This document shows positions 49,703 through 57,873 of a stretch of DNA of 64,000 nucleotides, piece after piece (within the stretch, counting starts at the first letter, position 1; every line of letters begins with the position of its first letter). Below the pieces are notes generated by a model. It saw only the letters and a list, made by a program, of their open reading frames with translations. It did not search any database and was not told the DNA's origin. Source of the stretch: an uncultured Oscillospiraceae bacterium (GTDB taxonomy: Bacteria; Bacillota; Clostridia; Oscillospirales; Oscillospiraceae); NCBI GenBank assembly GCA_910589085.1, contig CAJUSG010000001.1:62001-126000 (forward strand), read 5' to 3'. The position numbers and the translations under genes were made by a program.

Positions 49703-50557
49703 TTATGGCCGAAACCGCCTGGCAAAGCCGCAGCGGCGGCAAAACTCCTCCGCAGCCTTTCCCCGGGAAAAGCCGTCGTAAATAGCTTGAGCCCTTGGAC
49801 TGTTTAAAATTTCCTCCAGAGACTGCTCATACAGGCTGCCCAGCGGGACATCCCCCTCGTGATCCAGGCAGCAAGGTACAACCGTTCCATCCCAGAGCAC
49901 CCCCACCTGATCCCGCAGGCCGTAGCAGAAGGTGGATCTGTCCCCCTCTGGCGCAGACAGGTCGGGCCAGTCAAACCTCTCTCCCCACTCCAGAAAGACG
50001 TTGGGGGCCAGCGTGGTTCCCCGGGCTCCCTCCTTCCAGGGTCCGGAGAAGGCCTCTGTCAGGGAGGACAGAATGGCGCTGTTCTGCCGGTTAGCCCCAC
50101 AGGTGTCCGCGCCATCCAGATTCCAAAGCCGCAGAGCGCACCGTTTCCCCCTCTCAGCGGCCTCTTTGGCAAAGTGAATGCACTGTTCCAGATAGGCCTC
50201 CAGCCCCACGCCTTGATTTCCCTCGAAGGAGTGCAGAGAAATACTCACCTTCTCCACCGCCGGGCTGGCGCAGAGCAGTGCCTCTCTCTCCCTCAGCAAC
50301 GTGCCGTTGGTAGTTATCATCACCCGAAACTCCAGCGCTTCCGCTCTGGTCAGGATCTCCTCCAGCTGAGGGTGGAGCAGCGGCTCCCCCATCAGATGAA
50401 GGTATAAGTACTCTGTGTGGGGCCGCAGCCTGGCGGCCAAGGTCTGAAAATCCGCCGGAGTCAGAAACCCTTTGGCCCTTCTGGTGCCGGGACAAAAGGC
50501 GCAGCAGAGATTACACAGATTTGTGATCTCCAAATATACTTTTTTTAGCTGTTTCAC
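49703..50557 (-). CDS. radical SAM/SPASM protein
   Basis: A protein of about 284 residues. The radical SAM cluster CxxxCxxC is in EITNLCNLCCAFCPGTRRAK. GEPLLHPQLEEIL, TTNGTLLRE and EKVSISLHSFE follow. The C-terminal SPASM-like cysteines are in STFCYGLRDQ, VVPCCLDHEGD and FCRRCGFAR. Enzymes of this kind modify peptides or small molecules; no precursor peptide is seen nearby. GTG at 50557 fits GAGGTGA eight bases upstream; the in-frame GTG at 50569 has no site. Confidence 0.88.
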   Translation of the reverse strand: MKQLKKVYLEITNLCNLCCAFCPGTRRAKGFLTPADFQTLAARLRPHTEYLYLHLMGEPLLHPQLEEILTRAEALEFRVMITTNGTLLREREALLCASPAVEKVSISLHSFEGNQGVGLEAYLEQCIHFAKEAAERGKRCALRLWNLDGADTCGANRQNSAILSSLTEAFSGPWKEGARGTTLAPNVFLEWGERFDWPDLSAPEGDRSTFCYGLRDQVGVLWDGTVVPCCLDHEGDVPLGSLYEQSLEEILNSPRAQAIYDGFSRGKAAEEFCRRCGFARRFRP

Positions 50558-50613
50558 TGTCCGGCTCACCTCACTGTGTGATAATCTATCCTACCACACT
50601 CGCGGGTCAAAGG

Positions 50614-51111
50614 TCAACGGTATACCCCCAAAATGTGGAGAAAACGGATTTCTCGGATGGGGTAGGTGGACAGGGGGCGGTAATCGGCATCTTCGGTGTG
50701 GGCAGCCACCAAAACATTGTCCAGAGAGGCAGGACTGCCCACCGCCACAACCACCGGATTATGGGCAAAGGGCCCTGGCGCAAATCGCAGCTGGACAAAA
50801 TCACCAGGCAAAAGGCCTGTCAGTCCGGTCTCCTCTCCCAGCGGCCCAGGGGTCTCCTTTCTCCGGGTGAGGAAGTTGTAGAAAAAGGACACCCCGGTCC
50901 AGGCCGGAGCCCGGCTGTACTGGCTGTTGTAGTACCAGCCGAAGGTGGGGGTATAGTTCATTACCCCGGAACCGGCGTAAAGACACTGGGAGGCGAAGTT
51001 GGTACAGTCGCCTCCCAGCTCATCAAAGTTGTAAAAATCAGGATTTCGATGGTAGGCCCATCGGTGGGCATAGGTCACCGCCGCCTGACGGTCATAGGGG
51101 TGCAGTGTCAT
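50614..51111 (-). CDS. putative amidase (Amidase_6 domain)
   Basis: A 165-residue NlpC/P60-like cysteine protein. YDRQAAVTYAHRWAYHRNPDF and GGDCTNFASQCLYAGSGVMNY with the catalytic Cys, and the His in GPFAHNPVVVAVG, fit PF12671. There is no signal peptide, so it is cytosolic or a spore/coat protein. Its substrate is probably peptidoglycan peptides or a peptide amide. Confidence 0.88.
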   Translation of the reverse strand: MTLHPYDRQAAVTYAHRWAYHRNPDFYNFDELGGDCTNFASQCLYAGSGVMNYTPTFGWYYNSQYSRAPAWTGVSFFYNFLTRRKETPGPLGEETGLTGLLPGDFVQLRFAPGPFAHNPVVVAVGSPASLDNVLVAAHTEDADYRPLSTYPIREIRFLHILGVYR

Positions 51112-51164
51112 AGGAAGAACCTCCTTTCCCCTATGCTATGCAGGCTGACAAGCTATTGTGCCTG

Positions 51165-51950
51165 TCAGTTCAGCGCCCACTGGATCACCCCTCTGACCCA
51201 GTCCCACATATGGGGAAACTCCGTCTTTACCACATGCCACACGTCCTCTATGTGGTGTCCGTACCCTTGGAGATAGGGAAAGGCTCCCTTGGCCTCATTG
51301 GTCCCAATCGCCACATGACCGTAAGCGGAGCCGCCGATGGCCAGCCCTGTGGACCAGGCCCCTCCGCCGATAGCAAGGTAGTTGGAAAAGGCCCCGCCGC
51401 CAATGGCAAGCCACTGGCCTATGGCGCAGCCGCCCACCGCAAAGCCGCCGACAGCCATGCCGCCCAGAGCTACCAGCCCCAGGCTGAGCCCCCCGAAGGC
51501 CAGAAGCAGCCCCAGCGTGAGGCCGCCCAGGGAGACCAGCCCCAGAGAGCAGCCGCCGACAGCCACCACTCCTACGGCGCAGTTGCCAATGGCGACGATT
51601 CCTTTTGCCAGCCGGGGACCAAAGCCCAAGCGGATATGAACAAGCGGCAGGCCAAATACCTTTACAGGGCTGATATATTCATAGTAAACGCCCAAAGACC
51701 GCATCTCCGCGCGTGTTTGCTGATAGGTAAAGCCACCTCCTCTCTCTTCGGCCCCTTCCAGCCCCACCAGCCGGTCGATGGACATGTTAAAGAGCCGGGC
51801 CAGCTCCACCAGCTTTTCCAGCTCTGGGGTGCTCTGGCCCATCTCCCACTTGGAGACTGTCTGCCGGGTGACTCCGACTTGATTGCCCAGTTCCTCCTGA
51901 GACCACCCCCGCTGCCTGCGCAGGGACATAAGATGTTCCGCAAAGTTCAT
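51165..51950 (-). CDS. XRE regulator with a glycine-rich tandem-repeat domain
   Basis: A 260-residue protein. Residues about 5-60 are a helix-turn-helix (HLMSLRRQRGWSQEELGNQV, TRQTVSKWEMGQSTPELEKL). Residues about 120-225 contain roughly nine copies of a ten-residue unit of the form [VL]-A-[IVL]-G-G-x-[AS]-[VLI]-G, such as VAVGGCSLG, LVALGGMAVG and YLAIGGGAWS. The repeats are hydrophobic and glycine-dense, suggesting a beta-helix or membrane-associated solenoid. ATG at 51950 with AAAAGGAGG was chosen. The target genes are unknown. Confidence 0.8.
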   Translation of the reverse strand: MNFAEHLMSLRRQRGWSQEELGNQVGVTRQTVSKWEMGQSTPELEKLVELARLFNMSIDRLVGLEGAEERGGGFTYQQTRAEMRSLGVYYEYISPVKVFGLPLVHIRLGFGPRLAKGIVAIGNCAVGVVAVGGCSLGLVSLGGLTLGLLLAFGGLSLGLVALGGMAVGGFAVGGCAIGQWLAIGGGAFSNYLAIGGGAWSTGLAIGGSAYGHVAIGTNEAKGAFPYLQGYGHHIEDVWHVVKTEFPHMWDWVRGVIQWALN

Positions 51951-52046
51951 GGAAAAACCTCCTTTTCTGCCCTTACCATAGCAGATATTCCCCCGCCCCG
52001 TCAACCAAATGCCCCTGGAAATCTGTCAACCAAAGTTAACATGACT

Positions 52047-52082
52047 CAAAACAGCCCTATGGGAGTCCTCCCACAGGGCTGT
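52047..52082 (-). terminator. terminator of the AraC-type gene
   Basis: ACAGCCCT-AT-GGGAG and CTCCC-AC-AGGGCTGT arms form a hairpin; on the minus strand TTTTG follows. Confidence 0.65.
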
Positions 52083-52103
52083 CAGGTCAACAAAAACTAA
52101 GTT

Positions 52104-52958
52104 TTATTTACCAGTTTCCTTCTGAATGGGCAGCCAGACCTGAAATTGCAGCTCCTCTGCTCCGGGCTCGCTCAGGTAGACCTCCACATCCGGGGCCTGA
52201 GCCCACTCGTAGCCCGAATCGGGCAGCCACTCGGCCACAATCCGCTTTTGCAACTCCTGGATGGCGGTGGGCTGCTGCCCTGACCCGGTGAACACCGCCC
52301 AGGTGGCGGCGGGCACCGTCCACTCATAGGTCCCTTCCGGGGCCGGCGCGTTGGAGGCCACCGCGATATAGTAGTAGTTTTCCTCCTCGCGGTGACAAGT
52401 ACTTACCCCTAACAGGCCGGGCGTCCCAGGGTCCATCAGTGGAATCAGCGCCCCAATCCGCGGCCCGGTCTCTCCCCAGAACTGGGGCACCGCCTGAAAG
52501 CCCTCCTCCACATCCATGGGCAGAGGCATACGGAAGCCAACAATGCGAAATTCCTCTCGCCGGACGATCTGATACTCCATCTCCGTATCTCCTTTGAGTA
52601 CAAATTTGAAGCGGATACGTGGAAAGGCTTTTAGCTTTACCCCATCCTGTTTTGCAAGGGACGGGGCCACGCCATGGATCGCCTGGAAGGCCCGGTTGAA
52701 GGCGGTGGGCGAGTCGTAGCCGTACCGCAGCGCCACATTCAGCACCTTCTCCCCTGTCCGCAGGTCCGCCGCCGCCCGGGTCATGCGCCGCCGGCGAATA
52801 TACTCCTTCAGCGGCACCCCGGCCAGGTAGGAGAACATCCGCTGAAAGTGGTAGGCGGAGCAGCCAGCCAGCCGCCCCAGCTCCTCCAGCCTGATCTCTT
52901 TGTCCAGATTTTCCTCCAAATAATCCAGCGCCCGGTTCCAGTTTTTCAGCCAATCCAT
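52104..52958 (-). CDS. AraC-family regulator with GyrI-like effector domain
   Basis: A 284-residue regulator. Two N-terminal helix-turn-helix motifs (IRLEELGRLAGCSAYHFQRM; VLNVALRYGYDSPTAFNRAF) are followed by a GyrI/SoxS-effector-type domain (about 130-284). Such proteins (Rob/TipA-like) bind small hydrophobic drugs and control efflux or metabolism genes. ATG at 52958 with AAGGAGTGG was chosen; the longer frame is open for seven codons. Confidence 0.9.
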   Translation of the reverse strand: MDWLKNWNRALDYLEENLDKEIRLEELGRLAGCSAYHFQRMFSYLAGVPLKEYIRRRRMTRAAADLRTGEKVLNVALRYGYDSPTAFNRAFQAIHGVAPSLAKQDGVKLKAFPRIRFKFVLKGDTEMEYQIVRREEFRIVGFRMPLPMDVEEGFQAVPQFWGETGPRIGALIPLMDPGTPGLLGVSTCHREEENYYYIAVASNAPAPEGTYEWTVPAATWAVFTGSGQQPTAIQELQKRIVAEWLPDSGYEWAQAPDVEVYLSEPGAEELQFQVWLPIQKETGK

Positions 52959-53024
52959 TATTATCCACTCCTTGTCCACCAGTATACCCGTTTTTCCCTG
53001 CCCTGTCCTCGCTTTTCCGGTGCA

Positions 53025-53052
53025 GAAAAAGGGAGCGCCGAGGCGCTCCCTT
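53025..53052 (-). terminator. terminator of fba
   Basis: AAGGGAGCGCC and GGCGCTCCCTT form an 11-bp stem; TTTTTC follows on the minus strand. Confidence 0.85.
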
Positions 53053-53066
53053 GGAAAGCGGAAAAT

Positions 53067-54035
53067 TTAGGCCTTGCCGTTGCAGCCCAGGACGTTCACC
53101 AGCTTGTGGCGAACCAGCTCCTTGATGTTGGCGCGGGCGGGCTTGAGGTACTCGCGGGGGTCGAACTTGTCGGGGTGCTCGTTGAAGAACTGGCGGATGG
53201 TGCCGGTCATGGCCAGGCGCAGGTCGGAGTCGATGTTGATCTTGCACACGGCGCTCTTGGCGGCCTCGCGCAGTTGAGCCTCGGGGATACCCACGGCGTC
53301 GGGCATCTTGCCACCGTTGGCGTTGACCATCTTCACATACTCCTGGGGTACGCTAGAGGAGCCATGGAGCACGATGGGGAAGCCGGGCAGACGCTTGACG
53401 ACCTCCTCCAGGATGTCGAAGCGCAGGGGGGGCGGGACCAGCTCGCCCTTCTCATTGCGGGTACACTGGGCGGCGGTGAACTTGTAAGCGCCGTGGCTGG
53501 TGCCGATGGCGATGGCCAGGGAGTCGCAGCCGGTCTTGTCAACGAACTCCTCCACCTCCTCGGGGCGGGTGTAGTGGGACTCCTCGGCGGAGACATTGAC
53601 CTCGTCCTCCACGCCGGCCAGAGCGCCCAGCTCGGCCTCGACGACGACGCCGTGGTCGTGGGCGTACTCGACGACCTTCTTGGTGCCCTCGATGTTCTCG
53701 GCGAAGGACTTGGAAGACAGGTCGATCATGACGGAAGTAAAGCCGCCGTCGATGCAGGACTTGCAGGTCTCAAAGCTGTCGCCGTGGTCCAGATGGAGCA
53801 CGATGGGGATCTCGGGGCACTCGATGACGGCGGACTCCACCAGCTTCACCAGATAGGTGTGGTTGGCGTAGGCGCGGGCGCCCTTGGAGACCTGAAGGAT
53901 CACAGGGGCCTTCTCCTCGCGGCAGGCCTCGGTGATGCCCTGGACGATCTCCATGTTGTTGACGTTGAAGGCGCCGATGGCGTAACCGCCGTTATAGGCC
54001 TTTTTGAACATTTCGGTAGAAGTAACAAGGGGCAT
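53067..54035 (-). CDS. fba: class II fructose-bisphosphate aldolase
   Basis: A 322-residue zinc aldolase. PIVLHLDHGDSFETCKSCID carries zinc ligands and the catalytic Asp region, VVEAELGALAGVEDE and AIGTSHGAYKF the next ligand set, and DILEEVVKRLPGFPIVLHG the C-terminal part. The strongly GC-biased, uniform codons suggest high expression. ATAAGGAGG precedes the ATG. pfp is nearby, so the glycolytic pair is local. Confidence 0.97.
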   Translation of the reverse strand: MPLVTSTEMFKKAYNGGYAIGAFNVNNMEIVQGITEACREEKAPVILQVSKGARAYANHTYLVKLVESAVIECPEIPIVLHLDHGDSFETCKSCIDGGFTSVMIDLSSKSFAENIEGTKKVVEYAHDHGVVVEAELGALAGVEDEVNVSAEESHYTRPEEVEEFVDKTGCDSLAIAIGTSHGAYKFTAAQCTRNEKGELVPPPLRFDILEEVVKRLPGFPIVLHGSSSVPQEYVKMVNANGGKMPDAVGIPEAQLREAAKSAVCKINIDSDLRLAMTGTIRQFFNEHPDKFDPREYLKPARANIKELVRHKLVNVLGCNGKA

Positions 54036-54067
54036 GGGAATAACCTCCTTATAATTAAGTCCCTTTT

Positions 54068-54095
54068 ATTTTACCACATTTTCCCCAGATTGCAA
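54068..54095 (-). promoter_or_regulatory. promoter of fba
   Basis: TTGCAA and TAAAAT are separated by 16 bases on the minus strand, about 30 bases upstream of the fba start. Confidence 0.55.
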
Positions 54096-54107
54096 CATCC
54101 CAGCGGG

Positions 54108-54134
54108 AAAAAACTCCCGCTGGACGGGCAGGAG
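54108..54134 (-). terminator. terminator of the 290-residue orphan gene
   Basis: On the minus strand CTCCTGC and GCGGGAG (one G-U) form a seven-base-pair stem with a seven-base loop, followed by TTTTTT. Confidence 0.75.
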
Positions 54135-54155
54135 TTTTGTGGGATTTGTGAGGGC

Positions 54156-55028
54156 TCAGTCAATCTGCCAGAGTTTGTCCGCCAAAATATTGGGCCATTT
54201 CTCCTTCTGCATATCGTGAAAGAAGTAAAGCAGGGCGGTCACGGTGAATTTTCGGGCAAATTCTTCGTCATACCCCTTCTTCCCCCTCTGCAGTGCGGCG
54301 GACAGCTCCTCCACCCAGGCATTGAGGGCGGGCGTCAGTTTGCCATAGCAGTAATCGTGAAAAAACACGGTTTGGGAGGGGGCGGAAAAAATGTGTTTCT
54401 GATTTCCGTATTGTTCCTGATATTCATCTGCCAGCTGATCTACACAGCGGTACACCGCCCAGACATCCTCTTGGGTCAACTCCCCAATGTGCTCCTTCAG
54501 GAACCGCCGGACAGGTCTGCACTCCCGTGACTCCCGGTCCAAAAAGCCCTGCTGTTTGTCATAGGATTGCTGAATTTCATCCTGATGCTCCCGATACCAC
54601 TCCCCCAGTTCCTCCAGCACCCCGTGCAGACTGTTCCGGTCGTTATCCGCCAGGAACCAGGGGGACTGCACCTGAAATTTAGAGGACAGCTGGGACAGCT
54701 GACTGTAATGGCTATTGTTCAGCACCTTGCCGGTACACTGGGCCGTGCCCCAGTTGTGCTTGATATAGCTGACCAGAATACCTCCCAACTGCAAATAAAT
54801 TTTCTCTCTGGCAAAGGCCCGGCGGACCTCCAGATGGCAGAAGCTCCCCTCCGGGCGCTCTTTCACAAAGCAGTGGATGGAACCATTCAGCTCTTTGTAT
54901 TTGGGGTCATAGGTGTGATAGAAGTTATCCTGTTTCAGGTCTGGCAGGGGAAAGGTGACCTGAAAGCCCTCAAACCGCTCCTGAACAAAATCAATAATGT
55001 CACTCCGACAGCTGATACAGCGTGCCAT
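54156..55028 (-). CDS. hypothetical 290-residue protein with N-terminal CxxC
   Basis: Not recognised. It starts MARCISCRSDIIDF (a CxxC pair), then is mostly soluble and helical with acidic and aromatic residues (WYREHQDEIQQSYDKQQGFL, DVWAVYRCVDQLADEYQEQY). There is no signal peptide or membrane helix. It ends FHDMQKEKWPNILADKLWQID. It stands alone between fba and pfp with its own terminator. Confidence 0.75.
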   Translation of the reverse strand: MARCISCRSDIIDFVQERFEGFQVTFPLPDLKQDNFYHTYDPKYKELNGSIHCFVKERPEGSFCHLEVRRAFAREKIYLQLGGILVSYIKHNWGTAQCTGKVLNNSHYSQLSQLSSKFQVQSPWFLADNDRNSLHGVLEELGEWYREHQDEIQQSYDKQQGFLDRESRECRPVRRFLKEHIGELTQEDVWAVYRCVDQLADEYQEQYGNQKHIFSAPSQTVFFHDYCYGKLTPALNAWVEELSAALQRGKKGYDEEFARKFTVTALLYFFHDMQKEKWPNILADKLWQID

Positions 55029-55116
55029 AGCCAGATCCCTCCTCTTTTTTCTATTATATCATGTCACTTCGACCGATACAAGGCATTTTCCTCCCCGTAG
55101 CTCGTCGTTTTCCCCG

Positions 55117-55145
55117 TTTACAAAGGGGGAAGTTTTTGCTATAAT
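55117..55145 (+). promoter_or_regulatory. promoter of pfp
   Basis: TTTACA and a perfect TATAAT are separated by 17 bases, about 45 bases upstream of the pfp ribosome-binding site. Confidence 0.8.
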
Positions 55146-55206
55146 ATCCCTGCTAAAAATATTACCCATTCCACAAAGGATATTTTGAATTTTGGAGGTA
55201 ATCACA

Positions 55207-56448
55207 ATGAGCAACACACTGAAGGGCGCCCTGATTATCGGTCAGTCCGGCGGCCCCACTTCCGTCATCAACGCCAGCGCCTACGGCGTGATCCGCACCG
55301 CCTTGGACTGCCCCGACATTACCGCCGTCTACGGCGCAGCCCACGGCATCAAGGGCGTGCTGAACGACAAGCTGTACGACATGGGCCAGGAGGACGCCAA
55401 GGAGCTGGAGCTGCTGCTCAACACCCCCTCCTCCGAGCTGGGTTCCTGCCGCTACAAGATCGCCGACCCCGACGCCGACGACACCGACTACAAGCGCATT
55501 TTGGAGATTTTTAAGAAGTACGACGTGCGCTATTTCTTCTACAACGGCGGCAACGACTCCATGGACACCTGCAACAAAATTTCCAAATATATGCAGAAGG
55601 TGGGCTATGAGTGCCGCATCATGGGTGTGCCCAAGACCATCGACAACGACCTGTTCGGCACCGATCACTGCCCCGGCTTCGCCTCTGCCGCCAAGTATAT
55701 CGCCACCTCCTGCGCCGAGGTGTATAAGGACGCCCGGGTGTATGATACCGGCATGGTGACCATCATTGAGATCATGGGCCGTCACGCCGGCTGGCTGGCC
55801 GGCGCTGCCGCTCTGGCCGGGGTTGTTGGCTGCGCCCCCGACCTTGTCTACCTCCCCGAGGTAAACTTCGACATGGACAAGTTCCTGGCCGACGTGGAGC
55901 GCATCTATAAGGAGAAGGGCAACTGCATCGCCGCCGTCTCCGAGGGCATCCACTACGCCGACGGCTCCTTCGTCTCCGAGGCTAAGACCTCCGCCACCGA
56001 CGGCTTTGGCCACGCTCAGCTGGGCGGCCTGGCGGCCCTGCTGGCCAGCGTGGTGAAGGAGCGCACCGGCGCCAAGGTCCGGGGCATCGAGCTGTCCCTG
56101 CTCCAGCGCTGCGGCGCCCATGTGGCCTCCCGCACCGACATTGACGAGTCCTTCTTGGCCGGCAAGACCGCCGTGGAGGCCGCCGTGGCCGGCGAGACCG
56201 ACAAGATGGTGGGCTTTGAGTGCTCCCGGGAGGGCGGCAAGTACGTCTGCCAGACCAAGCTGTTCAACCTGTCCGAGGTGGCCAATTTTGAGAAGAAAGT
56301 CCCTCTGGAGTGGATCAACGCCGAGCAGAACGGCGTCACCCAGGCCTTCATCGACTACGCTCTGCCCCTGATCCAGGGCGATGCCAAGGCCCCCACCGAA
56401 AACGCTCTCCCCCGCTTCGCCCGCCTGAAAAAGGTACTGGCTAAATAA
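55207..56448 (+). CDS. pfp: 6-phosphofructokinase, probably pyrophosphate-dependent
   Basis: A 413-residue PFK. GQSGGPTSVINAS binds the phosphate donor, YNGGNDSMDTCNKI is at the place of the ATP-type GGDGS, and GVPKTIDNDLFGTDHCPGFASAAKYI is the catalytic loop. An Asp in the fourth position of GGND, where ATP enzymes have Gly, is the mark of pyrophosphate dependence. ATG at 55207 with TGGAGGTAA was chosen. Codons are highly GC-biased, as in fba. Confidence 0.9.
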   Translation: MSNTLKGALIIGQSGGPTSVINASAYGVIRTALDCPDITAVYGAAHGIKGVLNDKLYDMGQEDAKELELLLNTPSSELGSCRYKIADPDADDTDYKRILEIFKKYDVRYFFYNGGNDSMDTCNKISKYMQKVGYECRIMGVPKTIDNDLFGTDHCPGFASAAKYIATSCAEVYKDARVYDTGMVTIIEIMGRHAGWLAGAAALAGVVGCAPDLVYLPEVNFDMDKFLADVERIYKEKGNCIAAVSEGIHYADGSFVSEAKTSATDGFGHAQLGGLAALLASVVKERTGAKVRGIELSLLQRCGAHVASRTDIDESFLAGKTAVEAAVAGETDKMVGFECSREGGKYVCQTKLFNLSEVANFEKKVPLEWINAEQNGVTQAFIDYALPLIQGDAKAPTENALPRFARLKKVLAK

Positions 56449-56453
56449 AGCGA

Positions 56454-56478
56454 AGGCCCGCCCTCCGGGGGCGGGCCT
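56454..56478 (+). terminator. terminator of pfp
   Basis: AGGCCCGCCC and GGGCGGGCCT form a 10-bp stem followed by GTTTATTT. Confidence 0.8.
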
Positions 56479-56570
56479 GTTTATTTAAAAAATGCTTGAA
56501 TTTCATTTTAATTGCCTGTATTATCAACTTATCTGGCCAGAAAATTAAATATAATTGGAGGCAACTCATT

Positions 56571-56996
56571 TTGAAAATCGAGACATTTCAGGGCATTACC
56601 ATAGCCTATATGCGCCGCATTGGGGCATACGGGCCCGAAAATCGTCAGCTCATGGAGAAGTTGAAGGCCTTTTTAGCACAGCACGACCTATTGAAAAGCA
56701 CCATATTAGGTATTCCGCTGGATGACCCGACTATCACACCGGCAGAAAAATTAAGATATGATATCGGCCTGATCGTCCCTGCGAATGCGACCATTCCCCT
56801 GCCTACCCGCAGCATCGACGACGGAACATACGCTGTCTTTGAAGTTCAGCATACACAGCAGGGCGTATCATCCTTTTGGCAAAATATTGGGCAGCTCACC
56901 TTGTCCATAGACAATACAAAACCAATCATTGAACGTTATTCTTCCCAAAAAATTGTGGAGCATCTATGTGAGTTCTGTATCCCGATCATTCGTTAA
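56571..56996 (+). CDS. GyrI-like small-molecule-binding protein
   Basis: A 141-residue stand-alone effector-binding domain: KIETFQGITIAYMRRIGAYG, IGLIVPANATIPLPTRSIDD and TYAVFEVQHT fit the GyrI/SbmC fold. Such proteins bind drugs or protect gyrase. The start is TTG with TTGGAGGCA upstream. The AraC-type regulator at 52104 carries the same kind of domain. The gene is AT-richer than its neighbours. The end overlaps the next gene tail-to-tail by 11 bases. Confidence 0.8.
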   Translation: MKIETFQGITIAYMRRIGAYGPENRQLMEKLKAFLAQHDLLKSTILGIPLDDPTITPAEKLRYDIGLIVPANATIPLPTRSIDDGTYAVFEVQHTQQGVSSFWQNIGQLTLSIDNTKPIIERYSSQKIVEHLCEFCIPIIR

Positions 56997-57873
56997 AAAA
57001 GCTCAGCTGCCGGTCCCCATAGCCCCGGGTAGCGGCGGAGATGATGTGCTTCATCTCGTACAGCAGGCCCAGCTCCTTGCAGCGGTTGGAAAACAACTCC
57101 CACAGCTCCTTGGCTCTGGGGCTGGAGCAGTAGTAGCGTGAGCCGTACCGCTTGCGATACCTCTCCCCCATCCCGGGAAAGGCCCGGTCCAGACCGTTGA
57201 GGAAAAAATCCCGCTGGCCGTCCCGCATGGTGACACCGAAGGCGGCGTAGACAAACCTGGCCCCCGCCCGGGCGGCGCTGTCCACCACTGACAGTACATT
57301 TTCCGCAGAATCCTCCACATAGGGCAGTACGGGCATGAGGAGCACCCCGGAGAAAATCCCCGCCTTTGCCAGCTCCTCCAGCGCCCTGAGGCGGCGGCTG
57401 GGGGGCGGCGCGTGGGGCTCGATTTTCGCCGCCAGGGCATCGTCGGTGGTGGTGACGGTCAGCTTGCAGATCACCGGGGAGTGGTCCTGAATCAGCCGGT
57501 ACAGGTCGATATCCCGGACGATCAGGTCGCTTTTGGTGGCCGCCGCCACCCCGCACTGGTAGGCGTCGATCAGCTCCAGGGCATGGCGGGTGAGCTGGAG
57601 CTCCTCCTCGAAAGGGTTGTATGGGTCGCTCATGGAGCCCATGGTGATGAAGGCAGGCTTCGCCTTCCGGGCCAGGTCGTCCCGGAGCAGACGCAGAGCG
57701 TCCGCCTTGGCCTTCACCCGGTCAAAGTCCGGATTTTGGTAGCAGGCGCTGCGGCTGTCGCAGTAGAGACAGCCGTGGCAACAGCCCCGGTAGAGATTCA
57801 TGGTGTGGTCGGTGCCGAACCATTCAGTGGATTTACTCCGGTGGAGCAGGTGCTTGGCGGGGATGTATTCCAT
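56986..57873 (-). CDS. SPL-family radical SAM protein
   Basis: A 295-residue protein of the Rv2578c/spore-photoproduct-lyase-related family. NLYRGCCHGCLYCDSRS holds the radical SAM cysteines, ITMGSMSDPYNPFEEELQLTR, TKSDLIVRDIDLYR and KLTVTTTDDALAAKIEPHAP follow. True SPL has a distinct substrate-contact cysteine, not evident here, so thymine-dimer repair is unproven. Start: ATG at 57873 overlapping the TGA of the upstream gene. Confidence 0.85.
   Translation of the reverse strand: MEYIPAKHLLHRSKSTEWFGTDHTMNLYRGCCHGCLYCDSRSACYQNPDFDRVKAKADALRLLRDDLARKAKPAFITMGSMSDPYNPFEEELQLTRHALELIDAYQCGVAAATKSDLIVRDIDLYRLIQDHSPVICKLTVTTTDDALAAKIEPHAPPPSRRLRALEELAKAGIFSGVLLMPVLPYVEDSAENVLSVVDSAARAGARFVYAAFGVTMRDGQRDFFLNGLDRAFPGMGERYRKRYGSRYYCSSPRAKELWELFSNRCKELGLLYEMKHIISAATRGYGDRQLSFFNE

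Noticed and set aside
52674..54530. 618-codon plus-strand frame opposite the AraC gene and fba
   Set aside because: Shadow of genes with full motif support; the translation is biased Gly/Leu/Val with no domain.
56986..57873. true spore photoproduct lyase
   Set aside because: Only the shared radical SAM core is seen; the SPL-specific cysteine and C-terminal features were not identified.
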